DNA of 64,000 nt. Source: Peribacillus simplex. Its GTDB lineage: Bacteria > Bacillota > Bacilli > Bacillales > DSM-1321. Below the pieces are notes generated by a model. It made no database searches, was not told the DNA's origin, and was given only the letters and a program-made list of their open reading frames with translations. A program made the position numbers and the translations under genes. Where the stretch lies: NCBI RefSeq assembly GCF_001542915.1, contig NZ_LNNH01000012.1, positions 300,757 to 364,756 on the forward strand. The letters run 5' to 3'. Below are positions 33,882 to 44,397 of the stretch, one piece after another. Numbering within the stretch: the stretch's first letter is position 1; every line of letters begins with the position of its first letter.

Positions 33882-34838
33882 ATGAATAAACTAATTCATT
33901 TCGCTTGTTTTATCTTAATAGCCATTATTCTAGTAAGTGGAACGATTTATGTGAAACAATTAATGGTTCAAGCATCAGAAACGAAAGAGCAGGATATGAA
34001 ACAAGTTAAAGAAATACAAAAGGAAAATTTAAAAAACCGCGTCACACTTGCAGAAGAATTCACGGTATTAAAGGAGCATAAGACAGAAAAAAAACCGCTC
34101 AATAAAAAATTCACTGGCATTATCCCAACGAATATAGCCATTCCTTCCATTGATGTGAATGCTTCAATCGAGCAAGTCGGTTTATTGGAAACAGGGCAAA
34201 TGGATGCCCCTTCCACTGAAGACGGTGTCGCTTGGTTTGAACCCGGGTCAAAACCAGGGGTGAAAGGGAATGCAGTATTGGCAGGGCATGTAGACAGCAA
34301 GACAGGACCCGCCATTTTTTATCATTTGAAAGACCTCGAAAAAGGCGATGAAATTACGGTTAAGGACAAACAAGGAACAAAACTCACATTTGTGGTGAAA
34401 AAGAAACAAAGCTACCCACGGGACAAAGCCCCTCTTAACGAAATCTTCGGATATAGCAAAGGGCGCCATTTGAACTTAATTACATGCACAGGCACCTTCG
34501 ACCGATCAAAAGGCACGCATCAGGAACGATTGGTCGTATATGCAGAATTAAAGGAAGAAGAAGCGATGCAGCTTGAAAATGAAGCGAAGCTGCCAGATGC
34601 ACCAACGAACGTAAAAATAAGCGGTGATTTGTTATCCTGGTATGCCGTACGAGAAGGAAATATTATTGGCTACCGGATATACAAAAAAGTGCCTGGAGGG
34701 ACATTCATGCACATTGGAAGCATCTCGGAGTACGAACGTAAAAGTTATGTAGATAAAAATGCCTCAAAAGCTCATTATTATGTAACAGCCGTTAATGAAT
34801 ATGGGCAGGAATCCGCTCCATCCAGCATTGCCGAATGA
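33882..34838 (+). CDS. Class F/D-like sortase with C-terminal Fn3-like domain
   Basis: A 318-residue membrane-bound transpeptidase that should attach the neighbouring MPKTG protein to the wall. One N-terminal helix (7-22) is followed by a linker and the sortase fold. Catalytic residues fit His136 (AGHVDS), Cys202 (LITCTG) and Arg216 (QERLVVY). The preceding pattern IPSIDVNASIEQVG and DGVAWFEPGSKPG is typical of class F/D enzymes. Residues about 238-318 form an added domain with DAPTNVKISGDLLSWYAV, GYRIYKKV and YYVTAVNEYGQESAPS, matching a fibronectin type III fold. Most such sortases end after the Arg strand, so this extension is unusual. The start is an ATG with a weak GAGGTCATGAT site. Confidence 0.85.
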   Translation: MNKLIHFACFILIAIILVSGTIYVKQLMVQASETKEQDMKQVKEIQKENLKNRVTLAEEFTVLKEHKTEKKPLNKKFTGIIPTNIAIPSIDVNASIEQVGLLETGQMDAPSTEDGVAWFEPGSKPGVKGNAVLAGHVDSKTGPAIFYHLKDLEKGDEITVKDKQGTKLTFVVKKKQSYPRDKAPLNEIFGYSKGRHLNLITCTGTFDRSKGTHQERLVVYAELKEEEAMQLENEAKLPDAPTNVKISGDLLSWYAVREGNIIGYRIYKKVPGGTFMHIGSISEYERKSYVDKNASKAHYYVTAVNEYGQESAPSSIAE

Positions 34839-34959
34839 TAAAGGCCCACTGTTAAAAGTGAACTTTAGCTACCACTTTCAAGGATCGTATTCGGCATTGA
34901 ACCGGACCGGTCCTTTTACTTTTGCCTTCCACTGTAATCAGCTCCTGATCGTTACGGAA

Positions 34960-35000
34960 GGTGCGAAAATCCCGCTTAGCGATACGCTTCCTTTCGCACC
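34960..35000. other. Large inverted repeat downstream of the hydrolase gene
   Basis: GGTGCGAAA (34960-34968) pairs with TTTCGCACC (34992-35000); the 23 nt between contain further self-complementary pieces. It lies 35 nt after the end of the minus-strand hydrolase gene but has no T tract, so its role is unclear. Confidence 0.4.
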
Positions 35001-35035
35001 CCCGAATTTCTTAGCCATCGGAAACGGGAAAATGC

Positions 35036-35857
35036 TTATCCTCCAGCCCTTCCCATTCCTTTTTGAATAAAGTCATCGACGGTTTTGTTAAACAAATCGC
35101 TTTCTTCCAAAAAAGGACAATGGCAGCTATCTTCGAAGATTACGAGTTGGGAATCCGGGATATGTTCATGCAAATGCTCCCCTGCAGCAACAGGAATCAC
35201 TTTTTCCTCCCTTCCAAAACAAAGAAGCGTGGGAACGGTAATTTGGGGCAGGAATTCACGATAATCAACAATTGATTGGTCGAATAGAATGCTGCTGGCA
35301 ATGGATTCAGGCATTCTCGTTACTTCCCCGAGCATCCAATTTGCATCCTCCGCGGATAATTCGTTTTTAAACATGGAGGATAGGAAGGTTTGTAAAAAAG
35401 GCGTGCGATTCGTTTGGATCTCCGTCATGAAGGCGATCAATGTGCCAATGTCAAAAGCACCAATATCAAAGTCAGGCCATTTAAAATCAGAAGCCAGCTC
35501 ATCGACGATCACGGTTGAATGGACATTCCCCCCGCCGAATTGCTTCAGGTAATCCCAGACAACAAAAGCCCCCATCGACCAGCCGACAAGGATGACATCC
35601 TTCAATCCCCGTTCAGTAATGAACGCATGGAGATCCTTTGCATATACGGAAACCGTATTTCCGTAATGAACTTGGTTTGATTTTCCATGACTTCTTAAAT
35701 CAAGCAATATCGTGCGATAATTTTGGGAGAAGTAGGGAAGTTGCTTTGTAAAGAAGCGACTGCTCATCCATACTCCATGGATAAAAATGATTGGCCGGCC
35801 CTGCCCCTTTTCTTCATAAAATAGCCGGACACCCTCTTCCACATCAAAAAATGTCAT
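35036..35857 (-). CDS. Alpha/beta-fold hydrolase
   Basis: A 273-residue single-domain hydrolase. The oxyanion loop is FIHGVWMSS near 24-32, the nucleophile elbow is VGWSMGAF with Ser near 93, and the catalytic His lies in SCHCPFLE near 246. The acid is likely Asp or Glu in the FGREEKVIP turn near 215. Substrate cannot be told; members include esterases, haloperoxidases and lactonases. It is transcribed alone, towards the sortase gene. Confidence 0.88.
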   Translation of the reverse strand: MTFFDVEEGVRLFYEEKGQGRPIIFIHGVWMSSRFFTKQLPYFSQNYRTILLDLRSHGKSNQVHYGNTVSVYAKDLHAFITERGLKDVILVGWSMGAFVVWDYLKQFGGGNVHSTVIVDELASDFKWPDFDIGAFDIGTLIAFMTEIQTNRTPFLQTFLSSMFKNELSAEDANWMLGEVTRMPESIASSILFDQSIVDYREFLPQITVPTLLCFGREEKVIPVAAGEHLHEHIPDSQLVIFEDSCHCPFLEESDLFNKTVDDFIQKGMGRAGG

Positions 35858-36022
35858 ATTACTCCTCCTTACCCACGCTTTTCATCCATTCTTCTTATTA
35901 TGTATTGCGTTTCGGCTTTTAACATTCCTTCCTTTAAAAATATATTGTCAAACCTTCATCTAAAGTTGATAATGAAGTATATTTTTATTGATTATCTTCA
36001 TCCTGAAAGGACGGATTTTTTC

Positions 36023-37291
36023 ATGAAGAGCTTTTTTAAAAACTATCGATCCTCATTGATCCTACTCACTGCCATCATTATCGGTGGGATAGCAGGCGTC
36101 GTTTTCGGTGAGAAAACCTCGGTCATCCAACCGCTGGGAGATTTATTCCTAAATCTGATGTTCACGATCATCGTTCCCTTGGTATTTTTCAGCATCGCTT
36201 CGGCCATTGCCAATATGAGTGGAATGAACCGCCTCGGAAAAATCATGGGCAGCATCGTGATCGTTTTCCTGACGACAGCCGCATTGGCTGCCGTGATTGG
36301 ATTCATTGGGACAACCATCATCAACCCTTTGGAGGGCACAGATACGACAGCCATCAAAGAATTGATGGAAAACAGTTCCCCTGAGGAAAAGGTTGAAGAT
36401 GTTTCTTTCTTCAGTCAACTGGTCAACACTGTAACCGTATCCGATTTTCCCGAACTGTTCTCCAGGAGCAATATGCTCCAGCTTATCGTTTTCTCGGTAT
36501 TAATTGGACTTTCGACTGCACTTGTCGGCGAGAAGGCTAGACCGATCACCGAATTTTTAACAGCTGGAACGGCTGTCATGATGAAGGTCGTGAAGATCGT
36601 CATGTACTATGCACCCATTGGACTTGGCGCTTATTTTGCGACGATCATCGGACAGCTCGGGCCGCAGATTTTGGAGGGCTATGCCCGTACCTTCGTTCTT
36701 TATCTCGTCTTAGCTTTAATTTATTATTTTGGCTTCTTCACTTTGTATGCCTTTATCGCAGGTGGGAAGGATGGCGTTAAATTATTTTGGAAAAATGCCT
36801 TGGCGCCATCAATTACAGCCATCGCTACGTGCTCCAGTGCCGCGTGCATTCCAGTCAATCTGGAATCAGTCAAGAAAATGGGCGTGCCAAAGGATATTGC
36901 GGAAACGGTCATTCCACTCGGAGCCAACACTCATAAGGATGGGTCCGTATTTGGCGGAATTCTGAAAATCGTATTCCTATTCAGCTTATTCGGTAAGGAT
37001 ATGACCAGCATTTCAAGCATATTGAGCATCCTTGCCGTTGCCTTTTTGGTTGGTGCTGTCATGGGTGCCATTCCTGGAGGAGGGATGATCGGGGAAATGC
37101 TGATTCTCAGCGTATTCGGCTTCCCGGTTGAAGTTTTGCCGATCATTGCCGTTATATCGACGATAATCGATGCACCTGCTACACTGTTGAACTCAACAGG
37201 AAACACAGTTTGTGCCATGCTCGTGTCACGGCTCGTCGAGGGCAAGAACTGGTTAAAGCAAGCTTTCATTAAAGAAGAATCGGCCTTATGA
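36023..37291 (+). CDS. Dicarboxylate/amino-acid:cation symporter (DAACS family)
   Basis: A 422-residue sodium- or proton-coupled transporter of the glutamate/aspartate/C4-dicarboxylate family, with about eight helices and two hairpins. The conserved serine-rich hairpin reads SITAIATCSSAACIPVNLES near 268-288, and the second substrate region has IPLGANTHKDGSVFGG. The NMSG motif common in the family appears as ANMSGMNRLGKI near 66-77. I start at 36023, an ATG after AAAGGA, rather than the longer in-frame start at 35900. A strong terminator follows. The substrate is likely glutamate, aspartate or a dicarboxylate. Confidence 0.88.
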   Translation: MKSFFKNYRSSLILLTAIIIGGIAGVVFGEKTSVIQPLGDLFLNLMFTIIVPLVFFSIASAIANMSGMNRLGKIMGSIVIVFLTTAALAAVIGFIGTTIINPLEGTDTTAIKELMENSSPEEKVEDVSFFSQLVNTVTVSDFPELFSRSNMLQLIVFSVLIGLSTALVGEKARPITEFLTAGTAVMMKVVKIVMYYAPIGLGAYFATIIGQLGPQILEGYARTFVLYLVLALIYYFGFFTLYAFIAGGKDGVKLFWKNALAPSITAIATCSSAACIPVNLESVKKMGVPKDIAETVIPLGANTHKDGSVFGGILKIVFLFSLFGKDMTSISSILSILAVAFLVGAVMGAIPGGGMIGEMLILSVFGFPVEVLPIIAVISTIIDAPATLLNSTGNTVCAMLVSRLVEGKNWLKQAFIKEESAL

Positions 37292-37298
37292 TCGAATG

Positions 37299-37328
37299 GA
37301 CGCCTGGTTTTCCAGGCGTCTTTTTTTT
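37299..37328 (+). terminator. Terminator of the DAACS symporter gene
   Basis: GACGCCTGG (37299-37307) pairs perfectly with CCAGGCGTC (37312-37320) around TTTT, followed by eight T residues. Confidence 0.92.
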
Positions 37329-37383
37329 GGAGCAAGGTGTTCCATGCCGATGCATAGAATGTAACTGTAAAGGAGGGATTCCG

Positions 37384-38055
37384 ATGTTAACGAAGTGGTT
37401 GCCTGCGGCGATCCTTATTACGGGACTAGCCTATATATTCGTCATACCTGAAGAGCCATTGCTTCTGAAAATCAGCTGTAAAGTGATTCCGATGTTATTG
37501 ATTTTGCTTTATGCGAGCAAAAAAGGAGGACGAGGGAATCGATATCAAATTCCGATCCTCCTTGGACTATTCTTTTGCCTGATTGGAGATGGCTTGTTGA
37601 TTTGGTTTCTTATCGGCCTTTCCGCCTTCTTGATCGGCCACCTTTTCTATATTGCGGCCTTCCTGAAATCATGGAACTTTTCCTGGCTTCGATTCGCAAC
37701 GATTCTGCCGATTGCCGCTTACTCGACCGTGATTTGTCGGCAAATTATCCTTTCCTTGATAGAAACGGGTGAAAATGGCCTCATCATCCCTGTAATCGGT
37801 TATGTGACGGTCATTTCGCTCATGGGCTGGACGGCGATGATGACCAGAAATGCCGTTGCAATCATCGGCGGGATGCTGTTTGTGATTTCCGATTCCATCC
37901 TAGCTTGGAACAAATTCATCGACGTCATTGCCTTCTCTGGTCCACTGATCATGCTTACCTATTATGCCGCCCAGTTTTTCATCGCTGCCAGCATTCGCAA
38001 AGACCCTTCTTTCGGTTTTGCGAACGGACTGAAAAATGAAACGCCCAGCACATGA
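37384..38055 (+). CDS. YhhN/lysoplasmalogenase-like membrane protein
   Basis: A 223-residue protein with about seven helices and the YhhN (TMEM86) family marks: a KVIPMLLILLYAS-like stretch near 36-48, then GDGLLIW near 73-79 and ISDSILAWNKF near 179-189. The conserved Asp residues in these segments are thought to be catalytic in lysoplasmalogenases that cleave the vinyl-ether bond of lysoplasmalogens. Role in bacilli is not known. I start at 37384 because AAAGGAGGG precedes it. It ends before a strong terminator shared with the convergent methyltransferase gene. Confidence 0.85.
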   Translation: MLTKWLPAAILITGLAYIFVIPEEPLLLKISCKVIPMLLILLYASKKGGRGNRYQIPILLGLFFCLIGDGLLIWFLIGLSAFLIGHLFYIAAFLKSWNFSWLRFATILPIAAYSTVICRQIILSLIETGENGLIIPVIGYVTVISLMGWTAMMTRNAVAIIGGMLFVISDSILAWNKFIDVIAFSGPLIMLTYYAAQFFIAASIRKDPSFGFANGLKNETPST

Positions 38056-38097
38056 CAGGATGATGTTGATTCCGTTCCACATGAAACAATGAAGAAA

Positions 38098-38138
38098 GGC
38101 AATCACCGCTCTAAATGAGCGGTGATTGCCCTTTTTTT
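38098..38138 (+). terminator. Terminator of the YhhN gene
   Basis: GGCAATCACCGCTC (38098-38111) pairs with GAGCGGTGATTGCC (38117-38130) around TAAAT, followed by CTTTTTTT. Confidence 0.9.
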
Positions 38139-39337
38139 CAACCCATGATTTTCTTGATGAAGACCACTTTTAAATAGTTGCCTTCCTTATATTCCCGACT
38201 TGTCTTGAAATCAGCCGGCAATGAGAATTGCTCGACGATTTCATACTTCCCGTTACATTCCCTGAAGGCTGCATCGATGAAGCTCTTGAACTTTTTCATG
38301 TCGAACGTGCTGCAATTAGTCGAAGCGATGATGAACCCGTCGTCTTCAGTAATTGCAATGGTGTCCTTCAATAGATTCGTATAGTCTTTGCCAGCGCTGA
38401 ACGTAAACTTCTTCGATTTGGCAAAACTCGGCGGATCGAGGATGACCAAGTCGAATTTCAACTCTTTCTTCACTGCATATTTAAAATACTTGAATACATC
38501 CATCACCACGATGTTCTGTGTTTCAGGATCTATTCCGTTCACGCCGAACTGTTCGATCGTCTTCGGTAAACTCCGATTCGCAAGATCGACGCTTGTTGTT
38601 TTAATCGCACCGCCCAAAGCGGCAAACACGGAAAATGCCCCCGTGTAGGAGAACATATTCAGCACCGTTTTTCCTTTTGCGTATTCATCGCGGATTTTCC
38701 GTCTGACATCGCGCTGATCGAGGAAGACACCGACCATCGCGCCATCATTCAAATAAACGGCGAACTGGACTCCATTTTCCTTAACAAGAAGGGGAAATTC
38801 CGGTTGTTCACCCATGACGAAATCATCTTCATCGACATACTGCCCCTTCGTATCAAAGCGTTTCTTTTGATAAATCGATTTGACCTCGACCGTATCCTGC
38901 AATGCCTTGATAATGGTGTCTTTAAACGAATAAATCCCTTTGCTATACCAGCTGATGACATAGTGACCGTCATAATGATCGATGATTAAACCACCAATTC
39001 CATCGCCCTCTCCATTAAACAATCGGAAAGCGGTCGTCTCGGGATCGTCATAATACGGTTTACGGAATTCAACGGCCGCGCCGATTTTTCCATTAAAGAA
39101 GGTTTTGTCGATTTTTTCATTTTCGCTTTTGGTCAATACCCAGCCGTAGCCCTTATTTTGTTTCCCGTAATATCCCTTTGCCAGGAATCGCTTATTCTCA
39201 TCGACCAGACGTACTAGAGACCCCTCTTCCTGGAGGTCATCGAGATTGGCGATCGACTCTTTAGCGATCAACGGAAAGCCCTTGCCGATTTTGCTTGCAA
39301 ACTTAGCTTTCACTTTTATATCTATTTCTTTTCCCAT
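38138..39337 (-). CDS. Class I SAM-dependent 23S rRNA methyltransferase (RlmI/YwbD type)
   Basis: A 399-residue PUA-plus-Rossmann methyltransferase. Residues 1-80 form a PUA-like RNA-binding domain; about 185-395 hold the SAM fold with VLNMFSYTGAFSVFAALGGA (motif I, near 222) and LVILDPPSFAKSK (motif IV, DPPS, near 300). Members such as E. coli RlmI methylate 23S rRNA; the Bacillus relative YwbD has been linked, as far as I recall, to a modification of 23S rRNA. I chose ATG 39337 because AGGA lies at good distance; ATG 39346 has its purine stretch directly adjacent. It converges with the YhhN gene. Confidence 0.87.
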   Translation of the reverse strand: MGKEIDIKVKAKFASKIGKGFPLIAKESIANLDDLQEEGSLVRLVDENKRFLAKGYYGKQNKGYGWVLTKSENEKIDKTFFNGKIGAAVEFRKPYYDDPETTAFRLFNGEGDGIGGLIIDHYDGHYVISWYSKGIYSFKDTIIKALQDTVEVKSIYQKKRFDTKGQYVDEDDFVMGEQPEFPLLVKENGVQFAVYLNDGAMVGVFLDQRDVRRKIRDEYAKGKTVLNMFSYTGAFSVFAALGGAIKTTSVDLANRSLPKTIEQFGVNGIDPETQNIVVMDVFKYFKYAVKKELKFDLVILDPPSFAKSKKFTFSAGKDYTNLLKDTIAITEDDGFIIASTNCSTFDMKKFKSFIDAAFRECNGKYEIVEQFSLPADFKTSREYKEGNYLKVVFIKKIMG

Positions 39338-39403
39338 CCTTATCATCCTATCTATGCAAATGCTTTCCTTTCCATTTTACCCTAATCGCTTTATAAATAA
39401 AAA

Positions 39404-39424
39404 CCAGCCCGTAACACGGGCTGG
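39404..39424 (-). terminator. Terminator of the PfoR-like EIIC gene
   Basis: CCAGCCCGT (39404-39412) pairs with ACGGGCTGG (39416-39424) around AAC. On the minus strand TTTTTATTT follows. Confidence 0.85.
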
Positions 39425-39442
39425 CTTCACGAAAATCCTTGC

Positions 39443-40465
39443 TCATGATACCTCTAAATGCAGGTCGCCCGGTTTCACTTTACCCATCATTTTCAATACT
39501 CGATGCAGGACAAGGGTGATCACGGCTGGCAAGACCATGCCGACTGCGACATAAACCAAGAACGTATACAATCCTTGCCCGGTAATGATGGCAATCGGGG
39601 CAATCATTGAGCTTAACCCCATCCCTCCAAGCTCATACGGCACCTGAAAATCAAATGCCATGGTAGCGATCGGGGCGCAAATGATTGCCGCAATGAAAGG
39701 CGGGACGACATATAATGGCTTTTTGATTAAATTAGGAAACTGGACTTTTGGCGTAACGACCATCTGGGCCAGGAACCCGCCCATATCATTATCTTTATAA
39801 GACATGACAGTGAATCCGACAAACTGTACGGTACATCCGATTAAAGCTGCCGCACTGGAAACGGGATCTAATTGCAGGGCGATCGCAAGCGCCGCGGATG
39901 ACGCCGGGGTCATCAATAAAATGCTCCATACCAAAGCGATGACCATGGAGCCGATTAAAGGCGACCCACCGACGGCAGCGGTAATTTGACCGCTTAACCA
40001 TGTTAGGAATGGCGTCGTGACTAGAGCCAAGCCATATCCAGCCACTCCGCCGACTAGAACCGCCCCCAATGGGATGGCCATGATATCCAACTTTGTTTTG
40101 CCGATTAGCCGCTTACCTACATACGTTGCCACTACTGCTGCCAGGACGGCACTTAACGGCTGCCCCGTAGCGATCGTGAACGCCCCCTCGGCCGTTCTGT
40201 GAATTGCAGCGCCGCCAACGGCACTAGAAGCCATGGCACTAAAAATAATTAACGAATTCCCGCCAAGCTGATACGCGATGCCAGCCCCCAGCGCAGGCGC
40301 AAGCAAGACCTTTGCGGCTCCGCCTATGGCAAGGAAGACCTCCCACCCTAAATACCCGCCTACCGATTCGAACAATAACCCGATCCCTAATGTAACCAAT
40401 ACGGCGTTAGCTATTCCTGTTGAGGCTTTGTACATTCGCTCGTTGATATATGCTTTCCTGCTCAC
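39443..40465 (-). CDS. PTS EIIC-type / PfoR-like membrane protein
   Basis: A 340-residue membrane protein of the PTS_EIIC_2 family, with about nine helices and Gly-rich motifs such as QLGGNSLIIFSAMASSAVGG near 63-82 and AAVGGSPLIGSMVI. There are no EIIA or EIIB phosphorylation sites and no gene for them nearby, so it probably does not work as an ordinary phosphotransferase permease. Relatives in Clostridium (PfoR) were described as regulators of toxin genes. I start it at GTG 40465, 8 nt after AAGGAG; the upstream GTG at 40474 is too close to that site. An inverted repeat lies 60 nt upstream. Confidence 0.72.
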   Translation of the reverse strand: MSRKAYINERMYKASTGIANAVLVTLGIGLLFESVGGYLGWEVFLAIGGAAKVLLAPALGAGIAYQLGGNSLIIFSAMASSAVGGAAIHRTAEGAFTIATGQPLSAVLAAVVATYVGKRLIGKTKLDIMAIPLGAVLVGGVAGYGLALVTTPFLTWLSGQITAAVGGSPLIGSMVIALVWSILLMTPASSAALAIALQLDPVSSAAALIGCTVQFVGFTVMSYKDNDMGGFLAQMVVTPKVQFPNLIKKPLYVVPPFIAAIICAPIATMAFDFQVPYELGGMGLSSMIAPIAIITGQGLYTFLVYVAVGMVLPAVITLVLHRVLKMMGKVKPGDLHLEVS

Positions 40466-42261
<1,796 letters not shown>

Positions 42262-42278
42262 CTTTAAGCTAAATCATG

Positions 42279-42310
42279 AAGCGGTCCTGCACATGGGCCG
42301 CTTTACTTTT
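42279..42310 (+). terminator. Terminator of gdhA
   Basis: AAGCGG (42279-42284) pairs with CCGCTT (42298-42303), followed by TACTTTTG. Confidence 0.6.
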
Positions 42311-42470
42311 GCAATATAATGTCCGTCTTTTCACCGCGCCCGCTCATTCTCCCCACATAGGAATGTACATTCACATCATATAGCCCTTATGAAATTACTA
42401 AGCGTTAGTAGGCCCAGCGGCATCTGAAAGACACGTATGCAGCGTTTCCGAGACGCAGAAAACCTCTCAA

Positions 42471-42501
42471 AAATAGAGCGCCGGATTAGCTCCGGCACTC
42501 T
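42471..42501 (-). terminator. Terminator of the ribose operon
   Basis: GCCGGA and TCCGGC cores (AGAGCGCCGGA at 42475-42485 with TCCGGCACTCT at 42491-42501, one mismatch) form a stem, followed on the minus strand by ATTTTTG. Confidence 0.8.
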
Positions 42502-42515
42502 CAAAATTTGTTTTT

Positions 42516-43436
42516 TTATTTTTTCGTGACTAATTTCAGCGGTACGGAAATGGTCTCGTCCACTTTGTCGCCTTTCAAGATCTTTTCCGCTGCATTAACC
42601 GCCTCTTCGCCGATAAGGGCAGGTTGCTGGGCAATTGTCGCTTGTAGTTCACCGTTCTCGACTGCCTTCAATGCATCATCATTGCCATCGAAGCCAACCA
42701 CGATGATATCTTTGCCTGCTGCCTTGATCGCTTCAATGGCACCTAATGCCATTTCATCATTATGAGCGAATACCGCTTGGATATCTTTATTGCCTTGCAG
42801 GATATTTTCCATTACGTTAAGGCCTTTTGTCCGGTCGAATTCTGCCGTCTGGCTTGTCACGACATCCAATTGCTTGTCCGCAAGATTATGGAAGCCTTTT
42901 CCGCGTTCGCGAGTTGCTGACGCTCCTGATACACCTTCAAGCTCCACTACCTTTGCTTTTTCGCCAAGCTCCTTGACTAGGTATTCCGCGGCCATTTCCC
43001 CACCAGCGACATTATCGGAGGCGATGAATGTTTCGATATCGCCTTCATCGGATGAGCGGTCTATCGTAATGACAGGAATGCCAGCTTCATTTGCAGATTG
43101 AACGGCTGAAGATATTGCCGCTGAGTCTGTTGGATTTACAAGAAGGACATCCACCTTTTGCAGGATTAAATCCTCAATTCCGCTGATTTGTTTAGCCGTA
43201 TCATCCTGGGCATCAACAACAGTGACTTTCATGCCTTTTTCTTTTGCCTCTTTTTCAACCCCATCTTTTAATGAAACGAAGAAAGGATTGTTTAAAGTTG
43301 AAATGCTGACACCGATCTTCAATCCTTTTACAGAGTCTTTCTTTTCTTTTTTATCATCTTTCAGACCCGAATCCATTGAGCATGCAGCCAAGACCATTAA
43401 TGATAGGATCATGATGATCGATACGATTTTTTTCAT
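42516..43436 (-). CDS. rbsB: Ribose ABC transporter, substrate-binding lipoprotein
   Basis: A 306-residue periplasmic-binding-protein-like lipoprotein. The signal ends in LAACS (lipobox, Cys19). The mature part has the family-1 sugar-binding pattern: LKIGVSISTLNNPFFVSLKDGVE near 39-61, then VDVLLVNPTDSAAISSAV, and a VFAHNDEMALGAIEAIKAAG segment near 221. The ligand residues of RbsB (Asn, Phe, Asp, Arg) sit in these segments. It ends the rbsRKDACB operon, 15 nt after rbsC. The ribosome binding site is CAGGGG. Confidence 0.94.
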   Translation of the reverse strand: MKKIVSIIMILSLMVLAACSMDSGLKDDKKEKKDSVKGLKIGVSISTLNNPFFVSLKDGVEKEAKEKGMKVTVVDAQDDTAKQISGIEDLILQKVDVLLVNPTDSAAISSAVQSANEAGIPVITIDRSSDEGDIETFIASDNVAGGEMAAEYLVKELGEKAKVVELEGVSGASATRERGKGFHNLADKQLDVVTSQTAEFDRTKGLNVMENILQGNKDIQAVFAHNDEMALGAIEAIKAAGKDIIVVGFDGNDDALKAVENGELQATIAQQPALIGEEAVNAAEKILKGDKVDETISVPLKLVTKK

Positions 43437-43451
43437 AAATTACACCCCTGC

Positions 43452-44396
43452 TTATGATTTTTTACGGTCAAGTAAGACCGCGATTAATATAACTGCACCT
43501 TTCACCACTTGCTGGTAGAAAGAGGATACACCAAGTAAATTCATTCCGTTATTCAAGGTACCGATGATCAGGACCCCCACGAGCGTGCCGAACAATCGGC
43601 CTTTACCGCCTGATAGGCTTGTCCCGCCGAGCACCACGGCTGCGATGGCATCCATTTCATAGGATTGCCCCGCCGTTGGCTGTGCCGAATTCAGACGCGA
43701 GGTCAAGATCGCACCGGCAATGGCTGCCATCGTACCTGCCAGCCCATATATGGCCACCTTCACGCGATCGACTTTGATCCCGGAAATACGGGAAGCCTTT
43801 TCATTTCCGCCAATGGCATACGTTTTGCGGCCAAATGATGTTTTGTGAAGCAGGAACCATAGGATGAAAAACGCGATGATCATCACGACCGCCGGTACCG
43901 GCAAGCCTAGGAAGTACCCTCTCCCAAGCATTTGGAACGCGACCGAGTCACCAATACCCGTGATCGGCTTCCCGTCCGTATAGACGAGCGTCAGGCCTCG
44001 GAAAATCGTCATCGTAGCCAATGTAACGATGAAAGGAGCCATTTTACCTTTTGATACGAGAATTCCATTGATTACACCCATAATTGCACCAAGTAATATA
44101 CCTACCAATATGGCAAGGATCGGGTCCATTCCCGAAACCATCATGCCAGCCATAAGCGCGCTGGACAGTGCCAGAATCGAACCGACGGACAAGTCGATGC
44201 CGCCTGTCAGTATGATGAAGGTCATCCCGAATGCAATAAGTGCATTGATGGAGGTTTGACGCAATAGATTCAAAATATTGTTCGGTTCCATGAATGATGG
44301 ATTTAATACGGTTATTACGATAAATAATAGAACCAAGGCGAGTAACGGCCCGAATTTTTGCCAGATCCCGCTTTTTCCTGTAGCCTCAAGTTTCAT
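43452..44396 (-). CDS. rbsC: Ribose ABC transporter, permease
   Basis: A 314-residue permease with about eight to ten helices. Family motifs: TINALIAFGMTFIILTGGIDLSVGS near 49-73 and GGNEKASRISGIKVDRVKVAIY near 202-223 (the EAA-like loop), and a MDAIAAVVLGGTSLSGGKGR near 252. It carries ribose through the membrane with RbsA power. It begins 1 nt after the rbsA stop. Confidence 0.94.
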   Translation of the reverse strand: MKLEATGKSGIWQKFGPLLALVLLFIVITVLNPSFMEPNNILNLLRQTSINALIAFGMTFIILTGGIDLSVGSILALSSALMAGMMVSGMDPILAILVGILLGAIMGVINGILVSKGKMAPFIVTLATMTIFRGLTLVYTDGKPITGIGDSVAFQMLGRGYFLGLPVPAVVMIIAFFILWFLLHKTSFGRKTYAIGGNEKASRISGIKVDRVKVAIYGLAGTMAAIAGAILTSRLNSAQPTAGQSYEMDAIAAVVLGGTSLSGGKGRLFGTLVGVLIIGTLNNGMNLLGVSSFYQQVVKGAVILIAVLLDRKKS

Positions 44397-44397
44397 C

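Noticed and set aside
34795-35070. 91-codon plus-strand frame after the sortase gene
   Set aside because: It overlaps the end of the sortase gene in another frame and has no ribosome binding site; the large hairpin lies inside it.
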